A stretch of DNA of 64,000 nt from UBA7672 sp030824255 (GTDB lineage: Bacteria; Pseudomonadota; Alphaproteobacteria; Caulobacterales; Hyphomonadaceae): positions 930,001-994,000 of the forward strand of contig OW818686.1 of the NCBI GenBank assembly GCA_942493305.1, read 5' to 3'. The notes under the pieces were generated by a model that was not told the origin of the DNA, did not search any database, and was given only the letters and a program-made list of their open reading frames with translations. Shown in pieces: positions 32,700 to 40,510 of the stretch (the first letter of the stretch is position 1; each line of letters starts with the position of its first letter). The translations under genes were made by a program, and so were the position numbers.

Positions 32700-32819
32700 T
32701 GTCATCCCGGAAGGCCGAAGGGCTATCCGGGACCCATTGCGCCAGCACGAAACTGGATGAATGGGTCCCGGCCCAATCTGACTCAAACAAGAATGGGCTT
32801 CGCTACGGCCGGGATGACA
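32700..32819. repeat. 120-bp nested palindromic intergenic repeat (BIME/REP-like)
   Basis: Two nested inverted repeats. The outer pair is tgtcatcccgg (32700-32710) with ccgggatgaca (32809-32819). The inner pair is ccgggacccatt (32727-32738) with aatgggtcccgg (32760-32771). The whole fits exactly between the serC stop (one base away) and the MazG-like gene. GTCATCCCGG...CCGGGATGAC palindromes of this type are common dispersed repeats in alphaproteobacterial genomes. It may attenuate or process the serC-serA message. Confidence 0.8.
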
Positions 32820-32820
32820 G

Positions 32821-33984
32821 CTAGTTGAGTTCCGCCACTGTGGTTTCAAACGCCCAGTCGAGCCAGGGGGTCAGTTTCTCGACGTCGGAGGCTTCCACTG
32901 TAGCGCCGCACCAGATGCGCAGGCCCGGAGGGGCGGCCTTGTAGCCGCCGATGTCGTAAGCCGCGTTTTCCTTCTCGAGCGCCGCGACGAACTTCTTCAC
33001 GAAGTCCTGCTGGCCCTTGTCGTCCAGCTTCGCCACGCGCGGATCGGTGATCGACAGCGTAACGGAAGTGTTCGAGCGGATGGCGTTGTCGGCCGCGAGG
33101 AATTCGACCCACGGGGTTTTCGCCACCCACGCTTCAAGCACGGCGAGGTTGGCGTTGGAGCGGGCGATGGTGGCGTCAACGCCGCCGAGGCCTTCGACCC
33201 AGCCGAGCGCGTCGAGATAGTCTTCGGTCGCCAGCATGGAGGGGGTGTTGATCGTCTCGCCTTCGAAGATGCCTTCGGTGACTTCCCCGGCTTTCGCCAT
33301 GCGGAAAAGTTTCGGCATCGGCCATGCGGGCTTGTATGTCTTCAGGCGCTCGATGGCGCGGGGCGACAGGATGAGGATGCCGTGCGCGCCCTCGCCGCCC
33401 AGCACTTTCTGCCAGGAGTAGGTCAGCACATCGATCTTGGACCACGGGATATCCATGGCGAACACGGCCGAGGTGGCGTCGCAGAAGGTGAGGCCTTCAC
33501 GATCGTCCGCGATCCAGTCGCCGTTCGGCACTTTCACGCCCGACGTCGTGCCATTCCAGGTGAAGACGATGTCTGCGTCCTTGCGGGCCTTGGACATGTC
33601 CGGCAGCTGGCCATAGCCCGCCTTGTGGGTCGTCGCGTCGACCTTGAGCTGCTTGGTGATGTCCGTCACCCAGTCTTCGCCAAAGCTCTCGAAAGCGAAC
33701 ACATCCACCGGACGGGCGCCCAGCATAGACCAGAAGGCCGCCTCGATGGCGCCCGTGTCGGAACCCGGCATGATACCGATGCGGTAGTCCGCCGGAATTT
33801 TCAGCACGGCCCGCGTCTTGTCGATCGCCAGCTTCAGGCGCGACTTGCCGAGCTTGGAGCGGTGCGACCGGCCCAGCGATTCAAGCTTGAGATTATCGGG
33901 GCTCCAGCCTGGCCGTTTGGCACATGGTCCGGAGGAAAAGTGCGCGCGATCAGGGCGCACGGCCGGTTTGGCGGCGGTAGACAT
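32821..33984 (-). CDS. serC: phosphoserine aminotransferase
   Basis: Second step of serine synthesis (3-phosphohydroxypyruvate plus glutamate to phosphoserine), with a parallel role in pyridoxal-phosphate synthesis. The 387 residues, started at MSTAAKPAVRPDRAHFSSGPCAKRPGW, are of the alphaproteobacterial/archaeal type. PGSDTGAIEAAFWSML, VFTWNGTTSGV, CDATSAVFAMDI and YSWQKVLGGEGAHG (PLP-binding Lys) are visible. First gene of the serine string. Its 5' leader is unusually structured. Confidence 0.96.
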   Translation of the reverse strand: MSTAAKPAVRPDRAHFSSGPCAKRPGWSPDNLKLESLGRSHRSKLGKSRLKLAIDKTRAVLKIPADYRIGIMPGSDTGAIEAAFWSMLGARPVDVFAFESFGEDWVTDITKQLKVDATTHKAGYGQLPDMSKARKDADIVFTWNGTTSGVKVPNGDWIADDREGLTFCDATSAVFAMDIPWSKIDVLTYSWQKVLGGEGAHGILILSPRAIERLKTYKPAWPMPKLFRMAKAGEVTEGIFEGETINTPSMLATEDYLDALGWVEGLGGVDATIARSNANLAVLEAWVAKTPWVEFLAADNAIRSNTSVTLSITDPRVAKLDDKGQQDFVKKFVAALEKENAAYDIGGYKAAPPGLRIWCGATVEASDVEKLTPWLDWAFETTVAELN

Positions 33985-34063
33985 CTGTTTTTCTCCCATC
34001 CTTACAGATGGACTGGTCGCCGTTGGGGGCGACTGGCCCGGGGGCGATATGCTCCCGAACGGG
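33985..34063 (-). promoter_or_regulatory. structured leader upstream of serC
   Basis: Three hairpins precede serC: cccg-aa-cggg (34054-34063), gtcgcc-N6-ggcgac (34016-34033) and ccatc-N6-gatgg (33996-34011 on the plus strand). On the minus strand the last hairpin runs directly into the ggatgggagaaa ribosome site. A cis-acting serC leader motif has been proposed for Alphaproteobacteria from comparative genomics, and this could be a member. Match not verified. Confidence 0.45.
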
Positions 34064-34074
34064 TTGCGCGTCAA

Positions 34075-34281
34075 TTAACTCGTGCGGCGAGCCCAAGCGC
34101 CCGCAACTCCCAACCTTGCCTCAGCAGCCGCGATCACCTTGTAGCGCGGGTACTCGCTGCGATGCCCGTTCCCGATCGTGCCGGTGATGTTGTACTGCCG
34201 CGCCATCAGATAGAGATTGTAGGCCTCAAGATTGGTCGTGCCGCGCCGCTCGATGGCCTTTTTTCTTGAGGCAGCAGCCAT
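34075..34281 (-). pseudogene. fragment of a TPR-type adenylate-cyclase/winged-helix regulator-like protein
   Basis: A 68-residue stub. KKAIERRGTTNLEAYNLYLMARQYNITG is the conserved segment that precedes the tetratricopeptide part of large TPR-containing regulators in Caulobacterales and relatives (consensus like NxEAYNLYLMARQYW). Neither the upstream DNA-binding or cyclase domain nor the downstream TPRs are present, and the tail (VAGAWARRTS) is unrelated. I take it as a decayed remnant, though a short expressed peptide cannot be excluded. Confidence 0.5.
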
Positions 34282-34432
34282 GGCGGTGTGTTTCCTAACC
34301 GGGAAATGAGCAAACGCCCCCGAATTCCACGCCTGCTTTCAGGTGCAGCGGCAACTCTTCACACGCACTTTGCTACGCCCCCCAAACAGGTTGAACCGCC
34401 TGACCAGCAAGGCGTTCTGTGGGGCAGTCATG

Positions 34433-35386
34433 TCAGACAGCCCGTTTCGCCCGCGTGTTCGCCACAGCCACGCCGGCCAGGATCAGCGCCAGTGCGCCGA
34501 CCATCGACCATTGCAGCGGCTCGCCGAGGAACAGGACGCCGAGGCCGGTCGCCCATAGCGGCGACATGTAGGTGGTGAACGAGACAAATACCGGCCCCGC
34601 ACGGCGGATCAGCCAGACATAGAAGAACATCGCGATCGCCGTCGGCAGCAGACCCAGCAGGATCATCGCCGTCAACGACGCTGTACTGGGAGCGACCGGG
34701 AACGGCTCCGCGACCAGCGCATAGAGCAACGCAGAAGCTCCGCCCATCGCCACGATGATGAAGGCAGACAGCACCGGCTCGACGCGAGGCGCCAGGCGCG
34801 TTGCGATATTGCCCACCGCATACATCCACGCACCGACGATGCCGAGCAGGATGCCGATCAGGCCCGCGCTCTCGCCCGCCTGCAGCGCCGGCAACACCAG
34901 AACCACCAGCCCAAGAAAGCCCAGCATGACGCCGGCCAGCCGCCAGGCCGACAGCCGGTCGCCGGTCCAGAAGTGCGCCATCAGGACGGTCGCGAACGGC
35001 GTGCCGCCATTGCAGATCGCCAGCACCGCCGATCCGACCGACTCGGCCGCATGCGCATAAAGCACAAAGGGAACCATCGTCGCGCCGATGCCGATCACGC
35101 CAAACCAGCCATAGGCTTTCAGCGACAGCTTTGGCCGCTCATCGGCATGCTCCTGCGGCGGCCGCAACACGCGCATCACGAGCAGCCACACGCCAAGGAA
35201 GAATGTCCCGCTCAGGAGACGCCCCGCCACCAGCCATGCCGGGGAGATTGTCTCGACGCCGATGCGCAGTCCCGCAAAGGTGGAGCCCCAGATCACCACC
35301 AGCAGCATCAGGGTGGCCCAGCTCAGCGCATGCCCCGAAAGGCGCGGCGCGGCTGATCCTTCTGCCTTGCTCGCCGCCGAATCCAC
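34433..35386 (-). CDS. EamA/DMT-family transporter
   Basis: A 317-residue inner-membrane protein with ten hydrophobic helices in two EamA repeats. WATLMLLVVIWGSTFAGLRIGVETISPAWLVAGRLLSG opens the first repeat and LIGILLGIVGAWMYAVGNIATRLAP the second; SFTTYMSPLWATGLGVLFLGEPL is the typical terminal signature. Probably exports a metabolite or amino acid. Substrate not predictable. Separate from rarD at 11350. Confidence 0.9.
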   Translation of the reverse strand: MDSAASKAEGSAAPRLSGHALSWATLMLLVVIWGSTFAGLRIGVETISPAWLVAGRLLSGTFFLGVWLLVMRVLRPPQEHADERPKLSLKAYGWFGVIGIGATMVPFVLYAHAAESVGSAVLAICNGGTPFATVLMAHFWTGDRLSAWRLAGVMLGFLGLVVLVLPALQAGESAGLIGILLGIVGAWMYAVGNIATRLAPRVEPVLSAFIIVAMGGASALLYALVAEPFPVAPSTASLTAMILLGLLPTAIAMFFYVWLIRRAGPVFVSFTTYMSPLWATGLGVLFLGEPLQWSMVGALALILAGVAVANTRAKRAV

Positions 35387-35466
35387 TGAACGCCCCGCTG
35401 CCTGTCGCGCGTCCTGCTAGAGCAATTCCGTTCCATCCGCAAAGGCACGGCTCGGCAACGCGGCGT

Positions 35467-35505
35467 AACAAACAACAAAAGGCCCGGCGCATCGAACGCC
35501 GGGCC
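35467..35505 (-). terminator. intrinsic terminator of csbD
   Basis: ggcccggcg (35481-35489), a 7-base loop, cgccgggcc (35497-35505): a perfect 9-bp stem. On the minus strand it is followed by TTTTGTTGTTTGTT. It lies 27 bases past the csbD stop. Confidence 0.85.
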
Positions 35506-35531
35506 AATTGATCAGTTCGGTCTGGAAGAGC

Positions 35532-35729
35532 CTAGACAGGCTTGGACGCTTCCTTGGCGATGTTCTTGGCTTTTTCTTCGATGTTGCCGGCGGTCTTCTG
35601 GACCTTGCCTTCAACTTCCTTCATGCCGCCTTCGGCCTGATGCTTCGGGGAATCGACGATTTCTCCGAACTTCTTCTGCACCTTGCCGGCGACTTCTTTC
35701 ATGCCGCCATCGATCTGGTTCTTGTTCAT
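35532..35729 (-). CDS. CsbD-family stress protein
   Basis: A 65-residue, highly charged protein made of two near-identical modules: GGMKEVAGKVQKKFGEI (about 8-24) and GGMKEVEGKVQKTAGNI (about 34-50). This is the CsbD fold, an abundant general-stress protein of unknown mechanism. A perfect-spacing EcfG-type promoter (35769-35793) and a strong terminator make it a monocistronic general-stress gene. Confidence 0.92.
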   Translation of the reverse strand: MNKNQIDGGMKEVAGKVQKKFGEIVDSPKHQAEGGMKEVEGKVQKTAGNIEEKAKNIAKEASKPV

Positions 35730-35768
35730 GACAATATCCTTCTGTGTCTCGTCCCGCTTCGGGTGATC

Positions 35769-35793
35769 AACGTCCGGAAAGGAATGGGGTTCC
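35769..35793 (-). promoter_or_regulatory. EcfG (general stress response sigma) promoter of csbD
   Basis: Reading on the minus strand: GGAAC (35793-35789), a 16-base spacer, CGTT (35772-35769). This is the consensus for the alphaproteobacterial general-stress sigma factor EcfG (GGAAC-N16/17-CGTT). It sits 40 bases before the csbD ATG and right at the end of the GMC oxidoreductase gene. Confidence 0.82.
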
Positions 35794-35794
35794 T

Positions 35795-37399
35795 TCAGGC
35801 TCGCGCGTCTGCGAGCAACATGTCCGCACCTTTTTCCGCAATCATCAGCGTCGGCGAATTTGTATTGCCCGAAACGATGTTGGGCATCACCGACGCATCG
35901 ATCACCCTCAACCGTCCAATCCCGCGCACGCGCAGGCGCGCATCCACCACGGCGGTCGGATCGCTGTCGCCGCCCATCTTCGCCGTGCCGACCGGATGGA
36001 AGATCGTCGTGCCGATATCGCCCGCAGCCTTCGCCAGCTCGGCATCCGATTTGAGATGATCGCCGGGCAAGTATTCCTCCGGAGCAAACTTCTGCAGCCC
36101 CGGTTGCTGCACGATCCGCCGCACCAGTTTCAGAGACTCCACCGCGGTCACACGATCGCTTTCGGCCGAAAGATAGTTGGGCGCAATCGCTGGCGCCGCC
36201 GCTGCATCCTTCGTCTTCGCATGGATTGCCCCCCGGCTTTCGGGCCGCAGGTTGCAGACGCTGATCGTGATCGCCGGGAATGGAAACATCGCCTCTCCGA
36301 ACTTGGGCAATGCCAGCGGTTGCACATGGAACTGCACGTTCGGCGTTGCATGCCGCTCGTTTGATTTTGCAAACGCGCCCATCTGCGACGGCGCCATCGT
36401 CATGGGCCCGCGCCGGCGCAGCGCATAGTCCATCGCCATCAACGGCCTGCGCATCAGGTTGGCGTATTGCTCGTTCAGCGTCGGCACGCCGCTCACCTTG
36501 TAGATCGGCCGCAGCTGCAGATGGTCCTGCAGGTTCTCGCCAACGCCCCGGCTGTGATGCGCCAGATCGACCCCCAGCGCACGCAGCCGCTCGCCATCGC
36601 CTATGCCTGAAAGCTCCAGCAGCTTGGGCGTCTGCACCGCCCCGCTCGCAAGGATAACGCAACCATCAGCCATGGCTGTGTGGCGCTCAGGTCCGCGCGA
36701 CCACGCAACACCGCGCGCCTCGCCGCCTTCCACGATGACGCGCTCAACCAGCGCCCGCGTTTCGACCTTCAGATTCGACCGCCCCAGCGCCGGCTTCAGG
36801 AAACCCCGCGCCGATGACCAGCGCCGCCCCGCCTTCTGGTTCACCTGGAAATAGCCGACCCCGAAATTATCGCCCGTGTTGAAGTCGCCGACTTTGGGGA
36901 TGCCCGCGCTCTCCGCGGCATCCGCAAACGCATCCAGCACTTTCCACCGCATGCGCGGATGCTCGATCCGCCATTCTCCGCCCTGGCGGTGATGCTCCCC
37001 GCCATCGACATGATCCTCGTGCTTCAAGAAGTAGGGCAGCACATCCTCCCAGCTCCAGCCGGTGAGGCCTTGCTGGCGCCATCCGTCATAGTCCGCCGCC
37101 TGCCCCCGCATGTAGATCATCGCGTTGATCGCGGATGATCCGCCCAGCACCTTCCCGCGCGGATAATTCAGCGCGCGCCCATTCAGTCCCGGCGTCGCCT
37201 CCGTCTGGAACATCCAGTCGGCGCGCGGATTGCCGATCGCGAACAGATAGCCGACAGGAATATGAAACCAGATCCAGTCGTCCTGCCCGCCCGCTTCCAG
37301 CAGCAGCACATTGTTGCGCGGATCCTTGGACAGCCGGTTCGCCAACAGGCAACCCGCTGTCCCCGCACCAACGATGATGTAGTCGAACCGTTCGCCCAT
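35795..37399 (-). CDS. GMC-family FAD oxidoreductase (choline-dehydrogenase-like)
   Basis: A 534-residue flavoenzyme started at MGERFDYIIVGAGTAGCLLANRL (FAD-binding loop). YPRGKVLGGSSAINAMIYMRG is GMC signature 1 and ASGAVQTPKLLELSGIG signature 2. The C-terminal FHPVGTAKMGGDSDPTAVVD, with the active-site His, and NTNSPTLMIAEKGADML complete it. It resembles BetA and alcohol/PEG dehydrogenases. No betaine genes are nearby, so the alcohol substrate is open. Confidence 0.9.
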   Translation of the reverse strand: MGERFDYIIVGAGTAGCLLANRLSKDPRNNVLLLEAGGQDDWIWFHIPVGYLFAIGNPRADWMFQTEATPGLNGRALNYPRGKVLGGSSAINAMIYMRGQAADYDGWRQQGLTGWSWEDVLPYFLKHEDHVDGGEHHRQGGEWRIEHPRMRWKVLDAFADAAESAGIPKVGDFNTGDNFGVGYFQVNQKAGRRWSSARGFLKPALGRSNLKVETRALVERVIVEGGEARGVAWSRGPERHTAMADGCVILASGAVQTPKLLELSGIGDGERLRALGVDLAHHSRGVGENLQDHLQLRPIYKVSGVPTLNEQYANLMRRPLMAMDYALRRRGPMTMAPSQMGAFAKSNERHATPNVQFHVQPLALPKFGEAMFPFPAITISVCNLRPESRGAIHAKTKDAAAAPAIAPNYLSAESDRVTAVESLKLVRRIVQQPGLQKFAPEEYLPGDHLKSDAELAKAAGDIGTTIFHPVGTAKMGGDSDPTAVVDARLRVRGIGRLRVIDASVMPNIVSGNTNSPTLMIAEKGADMLLADARA

Positions 37400-37534
37400 G
37401 GCGGCCGGGTGTAGCCGCGCGCGACGCCCGCAGGAAGCCACATACCGACGAAAACACCCTCCTCATGGCCTTACGGCGCCCTTGACCACGCGATGCCCCA
37501 TCCACATCGTGGTGCAAACTACGGGAGGCGTTGA

Positions 37535-38848
37535 ATGCGCAGGATGATGCTGGCTGGAATTGCAGCCTTGGCTTTGCCAGGTTGCATGGTGTCCGTCACC
37601 GAGACCGGGCGCCCGTCAGGCTACGCCCCGCTCGCACACGCTCCCATAGCCAACGACGCGCCGCACGGTATCTCGCAGGCCCGCCTCAAAGTCCTCGACG
37701 ACGTCATGAAACAGTATGTCGCTGACGAGAAACTCGCCGGCGCGGTTGTTATGATCCACCAGGATGGTCGTGAAATCTTCTCGGAAGCCTATGGTTGGCG
37801 CGACCGCGAGGTTGGCGACCGCATGGCTGAGGACGACATCTTCCGTATTGCTTCGCAGACCAAGGCGATCACCAGCGTCGCCATCATGATGCTGATGGAA
37901 GAAGGCAAGCTCGTTCTCGACGATCCGCTCGGCAAGTTCCTGCCCGAATGGTCGAAGACCACGGTCGCCGTCACGAAGGAAAAGGGCGGCGGCTATGATG
38001 TCGTGCCCGCCAGACGCGCGATCAACATCCGCGACCTGCTCTCCCATTCCGCCGGCATCTCCTATGGAACCGGCCCAGGTGAACAGGCGTGGCGCGACGC
38101 CGGCATCTTCGGTTGGTACTTCGCGGACAAGACCGTCCCCGTCTCCGATGTTGTCGCGAAGATGGCGAAACTCCCCATGGCCGCACAGCCGGGCGAGCAA
38201 TGGGTCTATGGCTACAATACGGATATTCTCGGCGTCGTCGTCGAGAAACTCTCCGGCCAATCGCTGGATGCGTTCTTCAGGCAGCGCCTGATTGATCCGC
38301 TCGGGATGAAGGATACCAGCTTCTGCCTGCCCCCTGAGAAGTCGGATCGCCTCGCCGTCGTCTACTCGGCCAGGGATGGAAAATCCGAACGCGCGCCCGC
38401 GCCCGGAAGCTGGCAGGGCTCAGGCCATATCGGTCAGGGCCACTACCTTGACGGACCCTGCAAGGCGTTCGCGGGCGGCGCAGGCCTCCTTTCAACCGCG
38501 CACGATTATTCGCGCTTCCTCGAAATGCTTCGCCAGAACGGCATGTACGAGGGCCGCCGCTATCTCTCGCGCAAGAGCGTCGAGCAGATGAGCCAGGATG
38601 CACTCGTGACCGCGACTTTCCAGCCCGGCCAGGGTTTCGGCCTCGGCTTCCGCATCACGGAGAAGCCCGGCGAGATGGGCAATCTCGGCTCGGTTGGCGA
38701 TTACGGCTGGGGCGGCGCCTATCACTCCACCTACTGGGTCGATCCCGCCGAAGGCCTCACCGTTACCTTCATGACCCAGCTCATCCCCGCTGGCGGCCTC
38801 GATACGCAGATCAAGCTGCGCGCCCTGATCTATTCGGCGCTGGAATAG
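37535..38848 (+). CDS. beta-lactamase-fold serine hydrolase, predicted lipoprotein
   Basis: A 437-residue protein behind a gggagg ribosome site. The signal peptide ends in LALPGC (Cys17), a lipobox, so it is probably anchored in the envelope. Ser107-Gln-Thr-Lys110 is the SxxK motif, YGYNTDILG supplies the YxN motif, and the C-terminal GWGGAYHS region corresponds to the third motif. Similar proteins are esterases or DD-peptidases. Substrate unknown. Confidence 0.87.
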   Translation: MRRMMLAGIAALALPGCMVSVTETGRPSGYAPLAHAPIANDAPHGISQARLKVLDDVMKQYVADEKLAGAVVMIHQDGREIFSEAYGWRDREVGDRMAEDDIFRIASQTKAITSVAIMMLMEEGKLVLDDPLGKFLPEWSKTTVAVTKEKGGGYDVVPARRAINIRDLLSHSAGISYGTGPGEQAWRDAGIFGWYFADKTVPVSDVVAKMAKLPMAAQPGEQWVYGYNTDILGVVVEKLSGQSLDAFFRQRLIDPLGMKDTSFCLPPEKSDRLAVVYSARDGKSERAPAPGSWQGSGHIGQGHYLDGPCKAFAGGAGLLSTAHDYSRFLEMLRQNGMYEGRRYLSRKSVEQMSQDALVTATFQPGQGFGLGFRITEKPGEMGNLGSVGDYGWGGAYHSTYWVDPAEGLTVTFMTQLIPAGGLDTQIKLRALIYSALE

Positions 38849-38903
38849 CGCAGACTGGTTCGCCGCACGATCTTATGGGCCGCTTGCTGCAGGCGGGCTG
38901 AGA

Positions 38904-39479
38904 TCAGAAATCCGGCGAGTCCGGCGGGGCATATGTATAGACGCCGCATAGAACGTTTGGGCTTTGTGGCGGCCAGACATCGCTGCTGAAAGCCGCGATT
39001 GACATCAGCTTCTGACCATTCTGCTCAAGGCCCGTGGCCAGCGCAATATAGTTGGTTCGCGCGCCGCCGCAGAAGCCGCCATTGGCGGCATTCACCGGCA
39101 TGTCCTCGCTGAGGATGGTATGCACCTGCACCGACGCCGCGCCCCGCGCCGGGTTGGCGACTGTCACCACGTCTTCCCCGAACAGGATTTTCCAGTCGAT
39201 CGCGACGGCGACATCCGCAGCCTCCGGAAGCAGGTCGGTGACATAAGCGAGGCCGTTGACGCCCACCAGCTTCATGCTCGGCTTGTCTTCGTCGCCGCTG
39301 CCTGGCTCGGCCGAGAGGGTGACGCCGCCCGTCACCGCGCGCGCATTGTCGGATACAGCCGTAAAAGGCGGAGGCGGCGGGACAACGGGCGCATCGACAA
39401 CGGAAGGCGCCGGAGGTTGCAGCGCCGGCTGGCAGGCCGCGAGTGCAGTCAAGCTCAGGGCGACACAAACAAGCCGCAT
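38904..39479 (-). CDS. predicted lipoprotein, tandem relative of the upstream gene
   Basis: A 191-residue protein started at MRLVCVALSLTALAACQP (lipobox Cys about 16), followed by a Pro-rich linker. The C-terminal domain contains NGGFCGGARTNYIAL, KLMSIAAFSSDVWPP and NVLCGVYTYA. The same NGGFC...FSxDxWPP...CG pattern occurs in the gene immediately upstream, so these are paralogues. Start and stop overlap as TGATG, coupling the pair. Unknown function. Confidence 0.72.
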   Translation of the reverse strand: MRLVCVALSLTALAACQPALQPPAPSVVDAPVVPPPPPFTAVSDNARAVTGGVTLSAEPGSGDEDKPSMKLVGVNGLAYVTDLLPEAADVAVAIDWKILFGEDVVTVANPARGAASVQVHTILSEDMPVNAANGGFCGGARTNYIALATGLEQNGQKLMSIAAFSSDVWPPQSPNVLCGVYTYAPPDSPDF

Positions 39480-40066
39480 CAGTGCACCCGCGTGTAATTG
39501 AACGTGCCGCACACCGCCGTCTCGGAAGCAGGCGGCCAGCCATCACCGCTGAATACGATCAGCTTGAGGTCTTCTGCACCCGGGCTCACATCCACCTTCG
39601 TTGCGATGAACGCGGTCTTGTCGCAGAACCCGCCATTCGGCGCGCCCGCCGGCACCGTCTCCTGCTCTACAGAATAGACCAGCACCTCGGACGTGTCCGC
39701 CGGCGTGCCATCGGCATTGGTGTAGAACGCCGAAAAATCGAACGGCTCTGCGCCCATGCCCACGCCACCCGGCACCAGCGTCGTCTTGAGTGTGTAGCCA
39801 TTGCCGAACGCAAACACCGCGCCCGATGGGAGATTGATCCCCTCCTGCGGCGTCGGCGTCAGCGTGAGCATGCCCGGCGTGAAGCTCATCGCGGTCTTTG
39901 AGTAGGCCTCATAGGTTGTCGGCGGCCCAACCGGGGCGGGCTCGAACGGAATGCCAGGATCATCCTGCCCCATCTCTTCGGGCGCGGGCTCCGGCGCCGG
40001 CGCTTCGGCGGGTCCGCAGGCCGTAATCAGGCCAAACATCGCCAGCGCCCCAATCACGTTCCTCAT
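39479..40066 (-). CDS. predicted lipoprotein, tandem relative of the downstream gene
   Basis: A 195-residue protein started at MRNVIGALAMFGLITACGP (lipobox). A long Ala/Pro/Glu linker (about 20-60) precedes the folded domain, whose C-terminal part has PNGGFCDKTAFIATK, LKLIVFSGDGWPP and AVCGTFNY. The two cysteines are shared with the paralogue and may form a disulfide. It is part of a three-gene envelope operon (40388 to 38904). Unknown function. Confidence 0.72.
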   Translation of the reverse strand: MRNVIGALAMFGLITACGPAEAPAPEPAPEEMGQDDPGIPFEPAPVGPPTTYEAYSKTAMSFTPGMLTLTPTPQEGINLPSGAVFAFGNGYTLKTTLVPGGVGMGAEPFDFSAFYTNADGTPADTSEVLVYSVEQETVPAGAPNGGFCDKTAFIATKVDVSPGAEDLKLIVFSGDGWPPASETAVCGTFNYTRVH

Positions 40067-40067
40067 C

Positions 40068-40388
40068 TTATCCTCCCGCAGTCGCCGCAGTCCTGATCTC
40101 AAACGGCGCGCATTCATCAGCTATGGCCGCCCGCAAGTCGGTCGAACTCGACGCAATCCTTGCAGCCTCCACCTTGGCCTTGGCAACATCGACGCCCGAC
40201 TGCAGCCAGGCATCCCGCGCGGCGTTGACCAGGGCGTCCGACTTTTCTTCAGATTGAGCCAGGCGCAGACCGGCGCATTTCACGGCATTGGCCGGCGACA
40301 CATCATCCTCGATCGTCACCTGCGGGGCCTGCGCGAACGCAGCACTCGAGACGAAAACAAAGCCGGCAACTACAAGAGCGATACGCAT
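40068..40388 (-). CDS. small exported protein, unknown function
   Basis: A 106-residue protein started at MRIALVVAGFVFVSSAAFAQAP, a cleavable signal peptide with an AFA-Q site. The mature 85 residues are helical and contain two cysteines (VKCAG and DECAP), possibly paired in the periplasm. It ends 1 base before the lipoprotein ATG at 40066, so it is the first gene of that operon. No known domain. Confidence 0.65.
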   Translation of the reverse strand: MRIALVVAGFVFVSSAAFAQAPQVTIEDDVSPANAVKCAGLRLAQSEEKSDALVNAARDAWLQSGVDVAKAKVEAARIASSSTDLRAAIADECAPFEIRTAATAGG

Positions 40389-40510
40389 GGGATTCCCTGT
40401 CAACGCAGGCTAGATCGTTTCTACGTCGACAGAAAGGTTAGGTTTCAGTCCGCGCAGTCTTGCACGCAGTCATGACCCATTGGCGCGCACAGCAGCAGGC
40501 GACGGAATGC

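Noticed and set aside
32395..32790. An N-terminal extension that would make the GNAT protein 335 residues long
   Set aside because: The extension is the out-of-frame translation of the MazG-like gene and of the palindromic repeat; the GNAT similarity starts near 32394.
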